Part shown: piece by piece, positions 25,530 to 32,371 of the stretch
Position numbering within the stretch: position 1 is the first letter of the stretch
How the letters are laid out: each line of letters begins with the position of its first letter
Assembly: GCA_004799545.1 (NCBI GenBank)
Contig: SSMU01000023.1
Coordinates: 1-64,000 of the forward strand
Length of the DNA stretch: 64,000 nt
DNA from: Phenylobacterium sp.
GTDB taxonomy: Bacteria; Pseudomonadota; Alphaproteobacteria; Caulobacterales; Caulobacteraceae
Reading direction: 5' to 3'
Notes under the pieces: model-generated
Told to the model about the DNA's origin: nothing
Databases searched by the model: none
Seen by the model: the letters and a program-made list of their open reading frames with translations, nothing else
Position numbers and translations under genes: made by a program

Positions 25530-26134
25530 CCGCACGGCGCGAGGATTTCCGCGAGATCCTCAGGCTGGTGAAACCGGCCGCCCGGGTGCTCGACGTCGGC
25601 TGCGAGGACGGCGAGCTGCTGGAACTGCTCACCCGGGAGAAGGGCGTCGACGGCCAGGGCTTGGAGCTCTCCTCCGAGAACGTCGCGCTCTGCCTTTCGA
25701 AAGGCCTGGCCGTGGTGCAGGGCGACGGCGACCGCGACCTCGACCACTTCCCGACGCGGGCCTTCGACTACGCCATCCTGTCGAAGACCCTGCAGCAGAT
25801 GCGCGAACCCAGGCACGTGCTCTCCGAGCTGCTGCGCATCGCCGACCAGGCCATCGTCTCGGTGCCGAACTTCGGCCACTGGCGGATGCGCGTCTCGCTG
25901 ATGACGCGGGGCCGGATGCCGGAGACCCGGGCGCTGCCCGACCCCTGGTGGGCGACGCCCAACATCCACCTCTGCACGCTGAAGGACTTCACCGACCTCT
26001 GCGCCGACCTGACGCTGCGCATCGACGCCTGCGCGGCGCTCTCCGGCGGCCGGCCCGCGCGGCCCATGGACCCCAGCGGGGTGCTGGAGAACTGGCGGGC
26101 GGAGACGGCGCTCTTCCTGCTGAGCAAGGCTTAG
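25526..26134 (+). CDS. metW: Methionine biosynthesis protein MetW
   Basis: A 202-residue SAM-methyltransferase-fold protein. [16 protein letters not shown] is the nucleotide-binding motif I, followed by [20 protein letters not shown], with [15 protein letters not shown] and [11 protein letters not shown] as MetW landmarks. MetW partners MetX in many proteobacteria and is needed for its full activity. It starts at GTG 25526 overlapping the metX stop, so the two subunits are coupled. It converges with the SRPBCC gene, overlapping it by 4 bp. Confidence 0.94.
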   Translation: MTARREDFREILRLVKPAARVLDVGCEDGELLELLTREKGVDGQGLELSSENVALCLSKGLAVVQGDGDRDLDHFPTRAFDYAILSKTLQQMREPRHVLSELLRIADQAIVSVPNFGHWRMRVSLMTRGRMPETRALPDPWWATPNIHLCTLKDFTDLCADLTLRIDACAALSGGRPARPMDPSGVLENWRAETALFLLSKA

Positions 26135-26676
26135 GCCTCGGCGCCGGCCTTCATCGCCGCCAGCGTCGTGCGCATCAGCTGCGCGTAGGCGCGGTCCAGG
26201 AAGGCGACGCGCATCAGCCAGCGCCCGAGCCCGCCGAGCACGCCCGGGAAGCGGTTCGACCGCAGCCGGAAGGCGTAGGTCCAGATGATCTCCGTGCGCC
26301 CGGCGTCCAGCGCCACATAGCGGAATTCGCCCACGGCGTAGGCGATCGGCCGGGCGGCCGCGGTGGTGTAGTCCCAGACCACGTAGCGGAACCGATCGGC
26401 CGGGAAGAACTCCAGGATCTGTTCCGTGGCGCTGCCCCCGTCGCTGAGGTGGACGACGCGGCGGGCGCCCGGCACGCCCCATTCGCCGGGGGTGAGCTGG
26501 GTGGTGCCGACCACGCCGGGCAGGCCCTTGGTGGGCGTCAGCTGGTCCTCCAACTTGGCCGTGCGCAGCCATTCCGAGAGCGCGCCGATCGGGCGGTCGA
26601 CGACGATCCGCTCGGTGCGGGCGATCATCGGCGCGGCGGGATCGACGACAGGCGGCGGCGGCAGGTCAGCGGGCAT
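26131..26676 (-). CDS. SRPBCC-fold protein
   Basis: A 181-residue protein with the START/Bet v1-like pattern: an N-terminal strand RTERIVVDRPIGALSEWLR, central strands (VVWDYTTAARPIAYAVGEFR; TEIIWTYAFRLRSN) and a long C-terminal helix (AFLDRAYAQLMRTTLAAMKA). Such domains bind hydrophobic ligands. No enzyme motif or partner gene identifies its role. It lies convergent with metW and upstream of a GFA-family gene on the opposite strand. Confidence 0.7.
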   Translation of the reverse strand: MPADLPPPPVVDPAAPMIARTERIVVDRPIGALSEWLRTAKLEDQLTPTKGLPGVVGTTQLTPGEWGVPGARRVVHLSDGGSATEQILEFFPADRFRYVVWDYTTAAARPIAYAVGEFRYVALDAGRTEIIWTYAFRLRSNRFPGVLGGLGRWLMRVAFLDRAYAQLMRTTLAAMKAGAEA

Positions 26677-26761
26677 GGCTCCTATCTTCGCACGAGGCGA
26701 AGGCTGCTGACACCATGCTGGCGGGGCGCCAGCCTAGGCCGCCGAAGCCAAGAGGTCGTCC

Positions 26762-27277
26762 ATGCGCAAGCCGAAGCCGCCGGTCCCCGAGAAACGCTCC
26801 GCCGTGCAGGCTGAGGCCGCCTGCGTCTGCGGCGCCGTGCGGCTGGAGATCGACGTCCCCGCGGTCTGGGCCTGGCACGACCATTCCGAGGCCAGCCGCC
26901 GCGCCCAGGGCTGCGCCTACGCCACCTATGTCGGCAGCTGGAAGAGCCGGTTCCGGATGCTGGCCGGCGAGGAGCGCCTCACCCGCTTCGAGGACCGCAA
27001 GGCCGGGACGGTCCGCAGCTTCTGCGCCGCCTGCGGCACGCCGGTGCTCTACGAGCGCGCCCGGTCGCCGGCGATCGTCAACATCCCGCGCGCCCTGTTC
27101 GCCAGCCGAACCGGCCGCGAGCCGCGCTACCACATGAACCTCACCGAGAAGGCCGACTGGACCTGGGCCGGCGAGCCACTGGGGCCCTTGAAGGGCTATC
27201 CGGGCGTGATGTGGGCGCGGCCGAAGCGCCGCCGCGAGCCGCTGCCCGACAGCCTGTTCTCCCCCGAAGAGGCTTGA
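26762..27277 (+). CDS. GFA family (CENP-V/GFA domain) protein
   Basis: A 171-residue zinc-binding protein. The Cys motif CVCGAVRLEIDV, a further Cys in AQGCAYATYVGSW, and FCAACGTPVLYE give the cysteine ligands of the glutathione-dependent formaldehyde-activating fold. The first motif has the CxCG form, and the second is GC rather than CxxC, so one of the two zinc sites may be incomplete. The substrate is unknown; most GFA proteins are not true formaldehyde enzymes. Confidence 0.8.
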   Translation: MRKPKPPVPEKRSAVQAEAACVCGAVRLEIDVPAVWAWHDHSEASRRAQGCAYATYVGSWKSRFRMLAGEERLTRFEDRKAGTVRSFCAACGTPVLYERARSPAIVNIPRALFASRTGREPRYHMNLTEKADWTWAGEPLGPLKGYPGVMWARPKRRREPLPDSLFSPEEA

Positions 27278-27332
27278 CCGCGCGCATCGGCCGGGCAGGG
27301 TGTCGCGTAACGGGGGTCGGGGAGAACCTACG

Positions 27333-27965
27333 ATGTCGCTGAAGGTGATCGGGGCCGGCTATGGCCGCACGGGGACCATGTCGCTGAAGCTGGCGCTGGA
27401 GCAGCTGGGTCTTGGGCCCTGCTACCACATGGTCGAGGTGTTCAAGGACCCGAAGGCGCCCCAGCTCTGGCTCGACGCCGCCGAGGGCCGCCCCGACTGG
27501 GCGACCATCTTCGAAGGCTACAATTCCACCGTCGACTGGCCGAACGCCACCTTCTACGCCGAGCTCGCCGAGGCCTATCCCGACGCCAAGGTGATTCTCA
27601 CCGAGCGCGACCCGGAGGCCTGGTTCGCCTCCACCCAGGCGACCATCTTCTCGCGCGATTTCCCGGAGGACACCGCCGACACCTGGCAGCGTATGGCCCT
27701 GAAGGTGATTTCCGATCTGTTCGACCGGCGGATGCACGACAAAGACCACGTGATCTCGGTCTACAGGGCCCACAACGCCCGGGTCCGCGAGGTCATTCCG
27801 GCCGAGCGGTTGCTGGTCTATCAGGTCGCCGAGGGCTGGGCGCCGCTGTGCGAGTTCCTGGGCGTGGCTGTGCCGGCCGGCCCCATGCCGAAGGTGAACT
27901 CCACCGAGGAATTCCAGATGAACCTGGCGAAACACCTGGAGGACAGCCCCCCGGCCGTGGCCTGA
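27333..27965 (+). CDS. Sulfotransferase family protein (short form)
   Basis: A 210-residue protein with the family P-loop variant at the N-terminus (LKVIGAGYGRTGTMSLKLAL), then CYHMVEVFKD, DWPNATFYAELAEAYPDAKV and ILTERDPEAWFAS. This composition matches the short bacterial 'sulfotransferase family' proteins related to a eukaryote-like NAD-dependent-epimerase-adjacent group whose function is not established. ATG 27333 follows GGGGAGAA at ideal spacing. A perfect hairpin begins directly after its stop. Confidence 0.85.
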   Translation: MSLKVIGAGYGRTGTMSLKLALEQLGLGPCYHMVEVFKDPKAPQLWLDAAEGRPDWATIFEGYNSTVDWPNATFYAELAEAYPDAKVILTERDPEAWFASTQATIFSRDFPEDTADTWQRMALKVISDLFDRRMHDKDHVISVYRAHNARVREVIPAERLLVYQVAEGWAPLCEFLGVAVPAGPMPKVNSTEEFQMNLAKHLEDSPPAVA

Positions 27966-27989
27966 GGCCTGGACCCTAGGGTCCAGGCC
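27966..27989 (+). terminator. Perfect 10-bp stem hairpin after sulfotransferase gene
   Basis: GGCCTGGACC and GGTCCAGGCC pair perfectly around a CTAG loop, directly after the TGA at 27963-27965. The following bases (CCCACGCCTCTTTG) have only a weak T-run, so it may act as a 3'-end stabiliser or a poor intrinsic terminator. Confidence 0.5.
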
Positions 27990-28061
27990 CCCACGCCTCT
28001 TTGCCGCCGCAGTCGCGCCCGCTAGCTTGCGGCCGAGGCAGGGGTGACGCAGAGACCAGCG

Positions 28062-28730
28062 ATGACGGACGTGATCGAGCACAGTGGGGTGGCGCAGCCG
28101 GCCGGCGGCGGCCCGATCTGGGACCAGTTGCAGACCTTGCTGATCGACGGCGAGCGGGTCCGCGCCTGGGCCCTGCAGCATCGCATCTACGCCCTGGTCC
28201 ATCGCCGTCATCTGGCGGCGGCCACCAGCGGCCGCTTCATCTTCATGACCCGCCCGATCCTCGGCGGCTATGACCCGGTCACCATCCGCTGGCAGGACCT
28301 GCGCGACGCCAACCTGCAGGTCGGCATGGTCACCGCCTCGCTGACCCTGGCCTACAGCGCCAACCTCTCCGACACCGCGGCGGGCGAAGGCGGCGAGCGA
28401 GTGCTGCGGGCGCCCGGCCTGGAGATCGGCCCGGCCCAGGCGCTCTACCGCGAATGCCAGGCGCAGGAGCAGTCCTGGCGCGAGAAGCGGCGGGTGCGCT
28501 CCATCGAGGAGATGCGCGCCCAGGCCGGCGGCGTGCAGATCGCCACCGGCGTCTATCCGCAAGGCGCGGCCGGCGCGCCGGAGCGGGTGATCGAGCAGCC
28601 GGGGCCGGCCCAGCCGCGCGACGACGATCCGACCCATCGCCTGGCGCGGGCCCGCGACATGCTCAACCAGGGCCTGATCAGCGATTCCGAATACGAGGCC
28701 ATCAAGGCCCGCATCGTCGGCGCGCTCTGA
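28062..28730 (+). CDS. PH-like and SHOCT domain protein
   Basis: A 222-residue cytoplasmic protein. Residues ~15-120 look like a bacterial pleckstrin-homology-type domain (LLIDGERVRAWALQHRIYAL; RFIFMTRPILGGYDPVTIRW). The last ~33 residues are a SHOCT motif (RLARARDMLNQGLISDSEYE ending KARIVGAL). SHOCT tails are common on bacterial membrane-associated or oligomeric proteins. ATG 28062 gives a clean start; an in-frame codon 18 bp upstream is possible. Function unknown. Confidence 0.75.
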   Translation: MTDVIEHSGVAQPAGGGPIWDQLQTLLIDGERVRAWALQHRIYALVHRRHLAAATSGRFIFMTRPILGGYDPVTIRWQDLRDANLQVGMVTASLTLAYSANLSDTAAGEGGERVLRAPGLEIGPAQALYRECQAQEQSWREKRRVRSIEEMRAQAGGVQIATGVYPQGAAGAPERVIEQPGPAQPRDDDPTHRLARARDMLNQGLISDSEYEAIKARIVGAL

Positions 28731-28736
28731 GGCGGT

Positions 28737-29195
28737 TCAGGTGGCCGCGGCGCCCGCCAGAGCCCCGGCCGGTTGCGATCCGCGCCCGCCGCGCAGCATG
28801 CGCTTGGCCTTGCGCACCGCTTTGATCGCCAGCAGCGCCGCCTTCGGCAGCGGCTCGCGGCAGAAGGCCAGCTTCTTCACATAGACCGGCACCCGCCAGC
28901 GGCAGGTCGACCCGGCGCGGAACAAGGCCACGTCGCCGGGCCGAAGAGTACGCGGACCGGCTTCGGTCTCGACCACCACCTCGCCCTCCAGGATATGCAC
29001 CGTCTCGTCGCCGCCGAAGGTCCAGTCGAACTCCCCCGCCGTGCAATCCCAGACCGCGGACATCGCCTGCCCGTCCCCGGCCCGGGAAAGCTCCGCGCAG
29101 CGGGCGATCGGCTGGCCGGCGCGAATCCACTCGGGCCGGATCGGCGCGGCCTCCAGCTGGGCGGCTTCGATCCGCGAAATCACGACGGCGTCCAT
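28737..29195 (-). CDS. Cupin domain protein
   Basis: A 152-residue protein with a cupin_3/DUF861-like core: AVWDCTAGEFDWTFGGDETV, HILEGEVVVETEAGPRTLRP and GDVALFRAGSTCRWRVPVYV. These supply the two cupin motifs. The metal-ligand set is reduced because only one clear His is seen in motif 1, so catalysis is uncertain. The basic C-terminal tail (AIKAVRKAKRMLRGGRG) is unusual. ATG 29195 is used; the longer open frame upstream to 29429 has no cupin content and overlaps the divergent membrane-protein gene. Confidence 0.78.
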   Translation of the reverse strand: MDAVVISRIEAAQLEAAPIRPEWIRAGQPIARCAELSRAGDGQAMSAVWDCTAGEFDWTFGGDETVHILEGEVVVETEAGPRTLRPGDVALFRAGSTCRWRVPVYVKKLAFCREPLPKAALLAIKAVRKAKRMLRGGRGSQPAGALAGAAAT

Positions 29196-29322
29196 GGGCG
29201 TCCCTTGCTGCAGCTTACGGCCGCAAGACGCGCCGCCGTGGCCGTGGGTTCCAGACGGGCCTAACGTCGCGCCGCGAGAGGCGGCCGGATCGGCTGCGCG
29301 CCGAAGCTGCCGGGGGCTGAGC

Positions 29323-29760
29323 ATGCATCTGTTCATTATCCCGACCTGGATCAACCAACTGGCGGTCATCCTGGTGAGCCTGTTCGCCCTTTGGAAGGGT
29401 GGGCGGCCGGAGCGGATCACGGCCGTCATGCGGGTCGTGTTTCTGCTCTATCCCGTGCAGTCATGCGATATCTACGCCTGCTCGGAAACGCGCGCGTTGG
29501 TCCTCATGACCCTGCCCCTCTTCCTGGCGCAGTTGGCGATCATCATTGGCCTGGCGCTCCGCTACGATCGCTACTGGCTCATCTGGGCGAGCTCCTTCCT
29601 GCTGCTGCACGTCGTCACGGACCTCGTGGGACTGAGGCCAGGCACCTCGTGGTGGGCCTTCGCGTCCGCCCATGTGATCTGGAGCTATTGCACGAGCGCG
29701 GTCTTTCTATGGGGCGTCTGGTCCTACGCCCCGGCCCGGGGTCGTCACGCGCGCGTCTAG
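29323..29760 (+). CDS. Four-helix small membrane protein, paralogue of the one at 48603
   Basis: A 145-residue membrane protein with about four hydrophobic segments and few charged residues. It begins MHLFIIPTW and ends near IWSYCTSAVFLWGVWSYA. A second protein at 48603-49034 shares the start MHLFIIPAW, the central block LRYDRYWLIWAS / VRADRYWTLWAC, and the end IWSYMLCAAVLWGVWTTA. The family is unknown to me. It converges with the LuxR-type regulator gene, overlapping it by 4 bp. Confidence 0.75.
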   Translation: MHLFIIPTWINQLAVILVSLFALWKGGRPERITAVMRVVFLLYPVQSCDIYACSETRALVLMTLPLFLAQLAIIIGLALRYDRYWLIWASSFLLLHVVTDLVGLRPGTSWWAFASAHVIWSYCTSAVFLWGVWSYAPARGRHARV

Positions 29761-30152
29761 AGCGCCGCCATGGCCGAGAGCAGGAGGCCGAAGAGCAGGG
29801 CCGCGGCGATGGCTCCGGCGACGATCAGGCCGAGGCGCTGGACGATGTTCAGGCTGCTCAGCGGCGGGATGCTGAAGCCGACGCCGGGGCCCACGGCGAC
29901 GGTCGGGCCGGCGGCCGCGGCCGCGCCTCCGCTTTCCTGCGCCTCCAGCAGGCGGGCCGCGGCATAGCGGTCCCTGATCCCGAGCTTGTGGCGGGCGCGT
30001 CGGAGGTGGGTGTCGACCGAAGTCTGGGAGATGCCGAGCTGGCGGGCGATCTGCTTCGACGAGCGATTCTCGCCCACCAGCCGCAGGCACTCGCGCTCCT
30101 TGGGCGTCAGCTGATCCAGTCGGTTGCCGGTCGGGGCGCCGCCTTGACCCAT
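29757..30152 (-). CDS. LuxR-type HTH regulator with C-terminal membrane anchor (second copy)
   Basis: A 131-residue protein. Residues ~14-70 are a GerE/LuxR-type DNA-binding domain (LTPKERECLRLVGENRSSKQ, then IARQLGISQTSVDTHLRRAR). After an Ala/Gly linker comes one hydrophobic segment (LGLIVAGAIAAALLFGLLLS). No receiver or ligand-binding domain is present. It starts 2 bp after the stop of a paralogue with identical architecture, so the two form an operon. Membrane anchoring of an HTH suggests signal-dependent or proteolysis-dependent control (inference). Confidence 0.85.
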   Translation of the reverse strand: MGQGGAPTGNRLDQLTPKERECLRLVGENRSSKQIARQLGISQTSVDTHLRRARHKLGIRDRYAAARLLEAQESGGAAAAAGPTVAVGPGVGFSIPPLSSLNIVQRLGLIVAGAIAAALLFGLLLSAMAAL

Positions 30153-30154
30153 CG

Positions 30155-30598
30155 TTACGGCCGGCGCGACCCGTCCGCCGGGGTGTTGGCCTCAGCCTTG
30201 GCGAGCCAGACCGGCTTCATCACCTCCAGCGCCCGCAGGCCCGAGAGCAGGGTCCCGAAGGCGATCACCACGACCAGGCCGATCGCCGCCGCTAGGGCGA
30301 GCCGCGCGCGGCGCGCCGGGTGGGGCGCCACGGCGGGCGTCGCCGGCGGGACGAAGGCCTTCGGCGCCGAGCTCGGCGCCTGCACCGCGCGCAGCATCCG
30401 CGCCGCCTCGTAGCGGTCCATGACCCCCAGCTTGGCGCGGGCGCGGTTGCAGTAGGTGTCGACTGAGGTCTTGGCGATGCCGAGTTCGACGGCGATCTCC
30501 TTGGACGACAGGCGCCGCGCCACCAGATGCAGGCAGGCCCGCTCCTTCGGCGTGAGGTGCGCGAGGCGGTCCTGAAACTCTGGGGCCAACTCAGTCAT
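30155..30598 (-). CDS. LuxR-type HTH regulator with C-terminal membrane anchor (first copy)
   Basis: A 147-residue protein. The DNA-binding domain reads LTPKERACLHLVARRLSSKE, then IAVELGIAKTSVDTYCNRAR. A Pro/Ala linker and one transmembrane segment (LALAAAIGLVVVIAFGTLLS) follow, with a ~25-residue tail beyond. ATG 30598 gives the natural N-terminus (MTELAPEF); the open frame upstream reaches 30673 without domain content. It is the first gene of a two-gene operon with the paralogue at 29757-30152. No sensory domain is visible. Confidence 0.85.
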   Translation of the reverse strand: MTELAPEFQDRLAHLTPKERACLHLVARRLSSKEIAVELGIAKTSVDTYCNRARAKLGVMDRYEAARMLRAVQAPSSAPKAFVPPATPAVAPHPARRARLALAAAIGLVVVIAFGTLLSGLRALEVMKPVWLAKAEANTPADGSRRP

Positions 30599-30760
30599 GG
30601 TTTCCGTCCCGACACGGTCCCAACCAGGCGGCCTCCACTCGACCGGCGCGGTCGTCCAGAGGCCGCTTAGCAACCTACAGTATCATTTGTGTCCGCATTG
30701 TATCCCCTGGCGTCAAGCCGGAGCTTGGCCCCGCGCGGCCTGCCACCGCAACGGCGGTCC

Positions 30761-31321
30761 TTACGCCTCCAGCTCGATGTCCCAGTAGAGGTAATCGAGC
30801 CAGCTTTCGTGCAGGTGGTGCGGCGGGAAGCGGCGGCCATGCTCCTGCAGCTCGTAGGCGCTCGGCCGCCGCGGCCGGTGCCTCGGATGCATGGCGGCCT
30901 CGTGTGGCGTGCGGCCGCCCTTGGTCAGGTTGCAGCGGGCGCAGGCGGTGACGATGTTCTCCCAGGTCGTCCGCCCGCCCCGCGAGCGTGGGATCACGTG
31001 ATCGAAGGTCAGTTCCTCCTTCGCGCGGCAGTACTGGCAGGCGAATTTGTCGCGCAGGAAGAGGTTGAAGCGGGTGAAGGCCGGCGGCCGGTCCTGCGCC
31101 ACATAGTGCTTCAGCGAGACCACGCTCGGCAGCAGCATCTCGAAGGAGGGGGAGTGGACCACCTGCTCATAGGTCGAGACCACGTCGACCCGATCCAGGA
31201 ACACCGCCTTGATCACTTCCTGCCACGGCCACAGCGACAGCGGATAGTAGGACAGCGGGCGGAAATCGGCGTTGAGCACCAGGGCGGGCCAGCCGGACGG
31301 CGGGTGGCTAAGCACCTGCAT
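30761..31321 (-). CDS. HNH endonuclease family protein
   Basis: A 186-residue protein with the treble-clef HNH core: FACQYCRAKEELTFDHVIPR contains the first Cys pair and the DH of the motif, and ENIVTACARCNLTKGGRTP supplies the Asn/second Cys pair. The N-terminal part (ALVLNADFRPLSYYPLSLWP) is conserved in a chromosomal, non-mobile HNH group of alphaproteobacteria. No intein, restriction or phage context is present, so a housekeeping nucleic-acid role is more likely than mobility. Start ATG 31321. Confidence 0.88.
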   Translation of the reverse strand: MQVLSHPPSGWPALVLNADFRPLSYYPLSLWPWQEVIKAVFLDRVDVVSTYEQVVHSPSFEMLLPSVVSLKHYVAQDRPPAFTRFNLFLRDKFACQYCRAKEELTFDHVIPRSRGGRTTWENIVTACARCNLTKGGRTPHEAAMHPRHRPRRPSAYELQEHGRRFPPHHLHESWLDYLYWDIELEA

Positions 31322-31482
31322 GGCCGGAACTCCGTGCACGCGGCGTAACGCCTATGACTGGGATATTTGACCTGAAGACCGAGCCCTCGTCGCCGAATGC
31401 GCCGGCGGCGGATCGCGTCGGACGATCCCCGCTGCAGGCTCACTATAGGAGTGATTCTGAGACATCTCCATGTCGCGGCTTC

Positions 31483-31523
31483 GAAAAGCCACGGGCCCCG
31501 CCCGGGTCTATGCGGGCGAGGCC
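31483..31523 (-). terminator. Intrinsic terminator of small-peptide gene 1
   Basis: On the minus strand GGCCTCGCCCG pairs with CGGGCGGGGCC (11 bp with one G-T) around an 8-nt loop, followed after a short gap by CTTTTCG. It lies 23 bp after the stop of the 33-residue peptide gene at 31546-31647. Confidence 0.6.
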
Positions 31524-31545
31524 TCTAGCTGGCTAGCATCTGCGA

Positions 31546-31647
31546 CTAAGCTCCCAGGGCGGCGGTGGCGCCGGCCAGGATGAAACCCAGGCCCAGGACC
31601 GCGATGGTCGCCAGGAAATCCAGGGTCCGGTTCAAACCGATGTTCAT
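31546..31647 (-). CDS. 33-residue hydrophobic peptide 1
   Basis: An ATG-initiated 33-codon gene (MNIGLNRTLDFLATIAVLG at the start). A short N-terminal Asn-Arg/Asp motif is followed by one long hydrophobic stretch, predicted as a single membrane helix. AGGAA-type ribosome-binding sequence precedes the ATG. It aligns without gaps to the peptide at 31814-31915: same length, 15 of 33 residues identical, with NR-x-LD and LA conserved. It is below usual annotation size. The paralogy and the terminator downstream support it as real. Function unknown. Confidence 0.7.
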   Translation of the reverse strand: MNIGLNRTLDFLATIAVLGLGFILAGATAALGA

Positions 31648-31780
31648 GTTCCTATTCCTTCTGTTCTTCGCGGCTTCCGGTTTGGACGCCGCACCTCCAA
31701 TATCGGTCACGCTTGCTCGAAGACGAAACTTAAGTATTTCAGCTTCTTAGCGGCGCATTGGCCGATCCGCGGAGGCTGCG

Positions 31781-31798
31781 CTGTCCGTTCCCGGACAG
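31781..31798 (-). other. Stem-loop between peptide genes 1 and 2
   Basis: CTGTCCG pairs with CGGACAG (7 bp) around a 4-nt loop, 16 bp after the peptide 2 stop. There is no T-run on either side, so it may be a weak terminator or a processing/stability hairpin that sets the ratio of peptides 1 and 2. Confidence 0.35.
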
Positions 31799-31813
31799 AC
31801 GCGGGGTCTATTG

Positions 31814-31915
31814 TCAGACCGCGGCCTGGGCGAAGGCGCCGGCGACCGCGAGGGTGATGCCGAGGCCGGCGAACGAGGCCAGGGTATCGAGGAGGCGGTT
31901 GATGATGATCGACAT
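31814..31915 (-). CDS. 33-residue hydrophobic peptide 2
   Basis: A 33-codon gene starting MSIIINRLLDTLASFAG and ending in an Ala-rich hydrophobic stretch, one predicted membrane helix. GGAG lies 7 bp before the ATG. It is a paralogue of peptide 1 (15/33 identical, no gaps). A promoter with a 21-bp operator lies 60-100 bp upstream, the same arrangement found before peptide 3. Small single-helix proteins of this size often modulate membrane complexes, but no role can be assigned from sequence. Confidence 0.75.
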   Translation of the reverse strand: MSIIINRLLDTLASFAGLGITLAVAGAFAQAAV

Positions 31916-31982
31916 TGTCGAGCTCCGTTTTTGTTGTCCGGGGCCCGGGAGATCCGAACCCCATGTCCATCTGGACAATGCT

Positions 31983-32014
31983 TAGATAACACGTATCTGA
32001 ACGGTGTCTAGATA
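31983..32014 (-). promoter_or_regulatory. Promoter and TetR-type operator of small-peptide gene 2
   Basis: Minus-strand -35 TAGACA (32005-32010), 16-bp spacer, -10 TATCTA (31983-31988). The -35 and spacer are covered by a 21-bp inverted repeat at 31994-32014: TATCT, two bases, ACG, one base, TGT, two bases, AGATA. The 32-bp block matches the promoter of peptide 3 at 25 of 32 positions with identical register, so both should answer to the same repressor. Confidence 0.7.
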
Positions 32015-32072
32015 GAGAATGTTGCACCGCAGCTATTCAAATTTGCATGAGGGAGGATGAGGTGCTCGCAAA

Positions 32073-32098
32073 CGAAAGAGGCCCCGCGAGGGGGCCCC
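32073..32098 (-). terminator. Intrinsic terminator of small-peptide gene 3
   Basis: On the minus strand GGGGCCCC and GGGGCC form a strong GC hairpin (GGCCCC-CTCGC-GGGGCC core) followed by TCTTTCGTTT. It lies 32 bp after the stop of the peptide gene at 32130-32240 and separates it from the promoter of peptide 2. Confidence 0.7.
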
Positions 32099-32129
32099 AG
32101 ACGTCCGAACCTGTTGGGGGAGGGATCGG

Positions 32130-32240
32130 TTAGGCGCCGACCGCCGCGAACGCCGCCGCGGAGACCAGCCCGAGAGCGAGCATCAATCCGGGGGCGATAC
32201 GGTCGAAGAGCCGTTCGAAGTTGGACAGCGAGAGCGACAT
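32130..32240 (-). CDS. 36-residue hydrophobic peptide 3
   Basis: A 36-codon gene (starts MSLSLSNFERLFDRIAPGL) with a short amphipathic N-terminus and one Ala/Leu-rich membrane helix. AAGGTG precedes the ATG by 8 bp. The N-terminal pattern (Asn, Arg-Leu, Asp) echoes peptides 1 and 2, though overall similarity is lower. It has its own operator-bearing promoter upstream and an intrinsic terminator downstream, so it is a complete monocistronic unit divergent from tetR at 32372. Confidence 0.75.
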   Translation of the reverse strand: MSLSLSNFERLFDRIAPGLMLALGLVSAAAFAAVGA

Positions 32241-32300
32241 GACACACACCTTTGAGTTGGAACCCCCTGAAGTGGGGCGCTTTGTTAATTGAACACTGCT

Positions 32301-32332
32301 AAGATAGCGCCTATCTAAACGGCGTCAAGATA
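32301..32332 (-). promoter_or_regulatory. Promoter and operator O1 of small-peptide gene 3
   Basis: Minus-strand -35 TTGACG (32323-32328), 16-bp spacer, -10 TATCTT (32301-32306). A 21-bp inverted repeat at 32312-32332 (TATCT, two bases, ACG, one base, CGT, two bases, AGATA) overlaps the -35. The operator begins 11 bp from the -10 start, exactly as in the peptide 2 promoter. Predicted to be repressed by the adjacent TetR-family protein. Confidence 0.72.
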
Positions 32333-32351
32333 TCTTTACGTCGTCCAGATA
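32331..32351. promoter_or_regulatory. Operator O2 immediately before tetR
   Basis: A second copy of the same 21-bp inverted repeat (TATCT, TT, ACG, T, CGT, CC, AGATA), overlapping O1 by two bases (centres 19 bp apart) and ending 20 bp before the tetR ATG. Two regulator dimers could bind side by side, repressing peptide 3 and tetR together. TTTACG (32335-32340) with TAAGGT 16 bp further on is a weak plus-strand promoter candidate for tetR. Confidence 0.65.
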
Positions 32352-32371
32352 TCGATTAAGGTGAAGGTGCG

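Noticed and set aside
27300..27332. Longer start for the short sulfotransferase-family gene
   Set aside because: The extra 11 codons have no family content, and the GGGGAGAA site clearly serves ATG 27333.
31439..31450. CTCACTATAGGA resembling the 3' half of a T7 promoter
   Set aside because: Only part of the consensus is present and there is no phage polymerase or vector context; taken as coincidence.
31565..31750. Plus-strand 61-codon frame in the peptide region
   Set aside because: It is antisense to peptide 1, has no ribosome-binding site and no recognisable composition; the minus-strand peptide is better supported.
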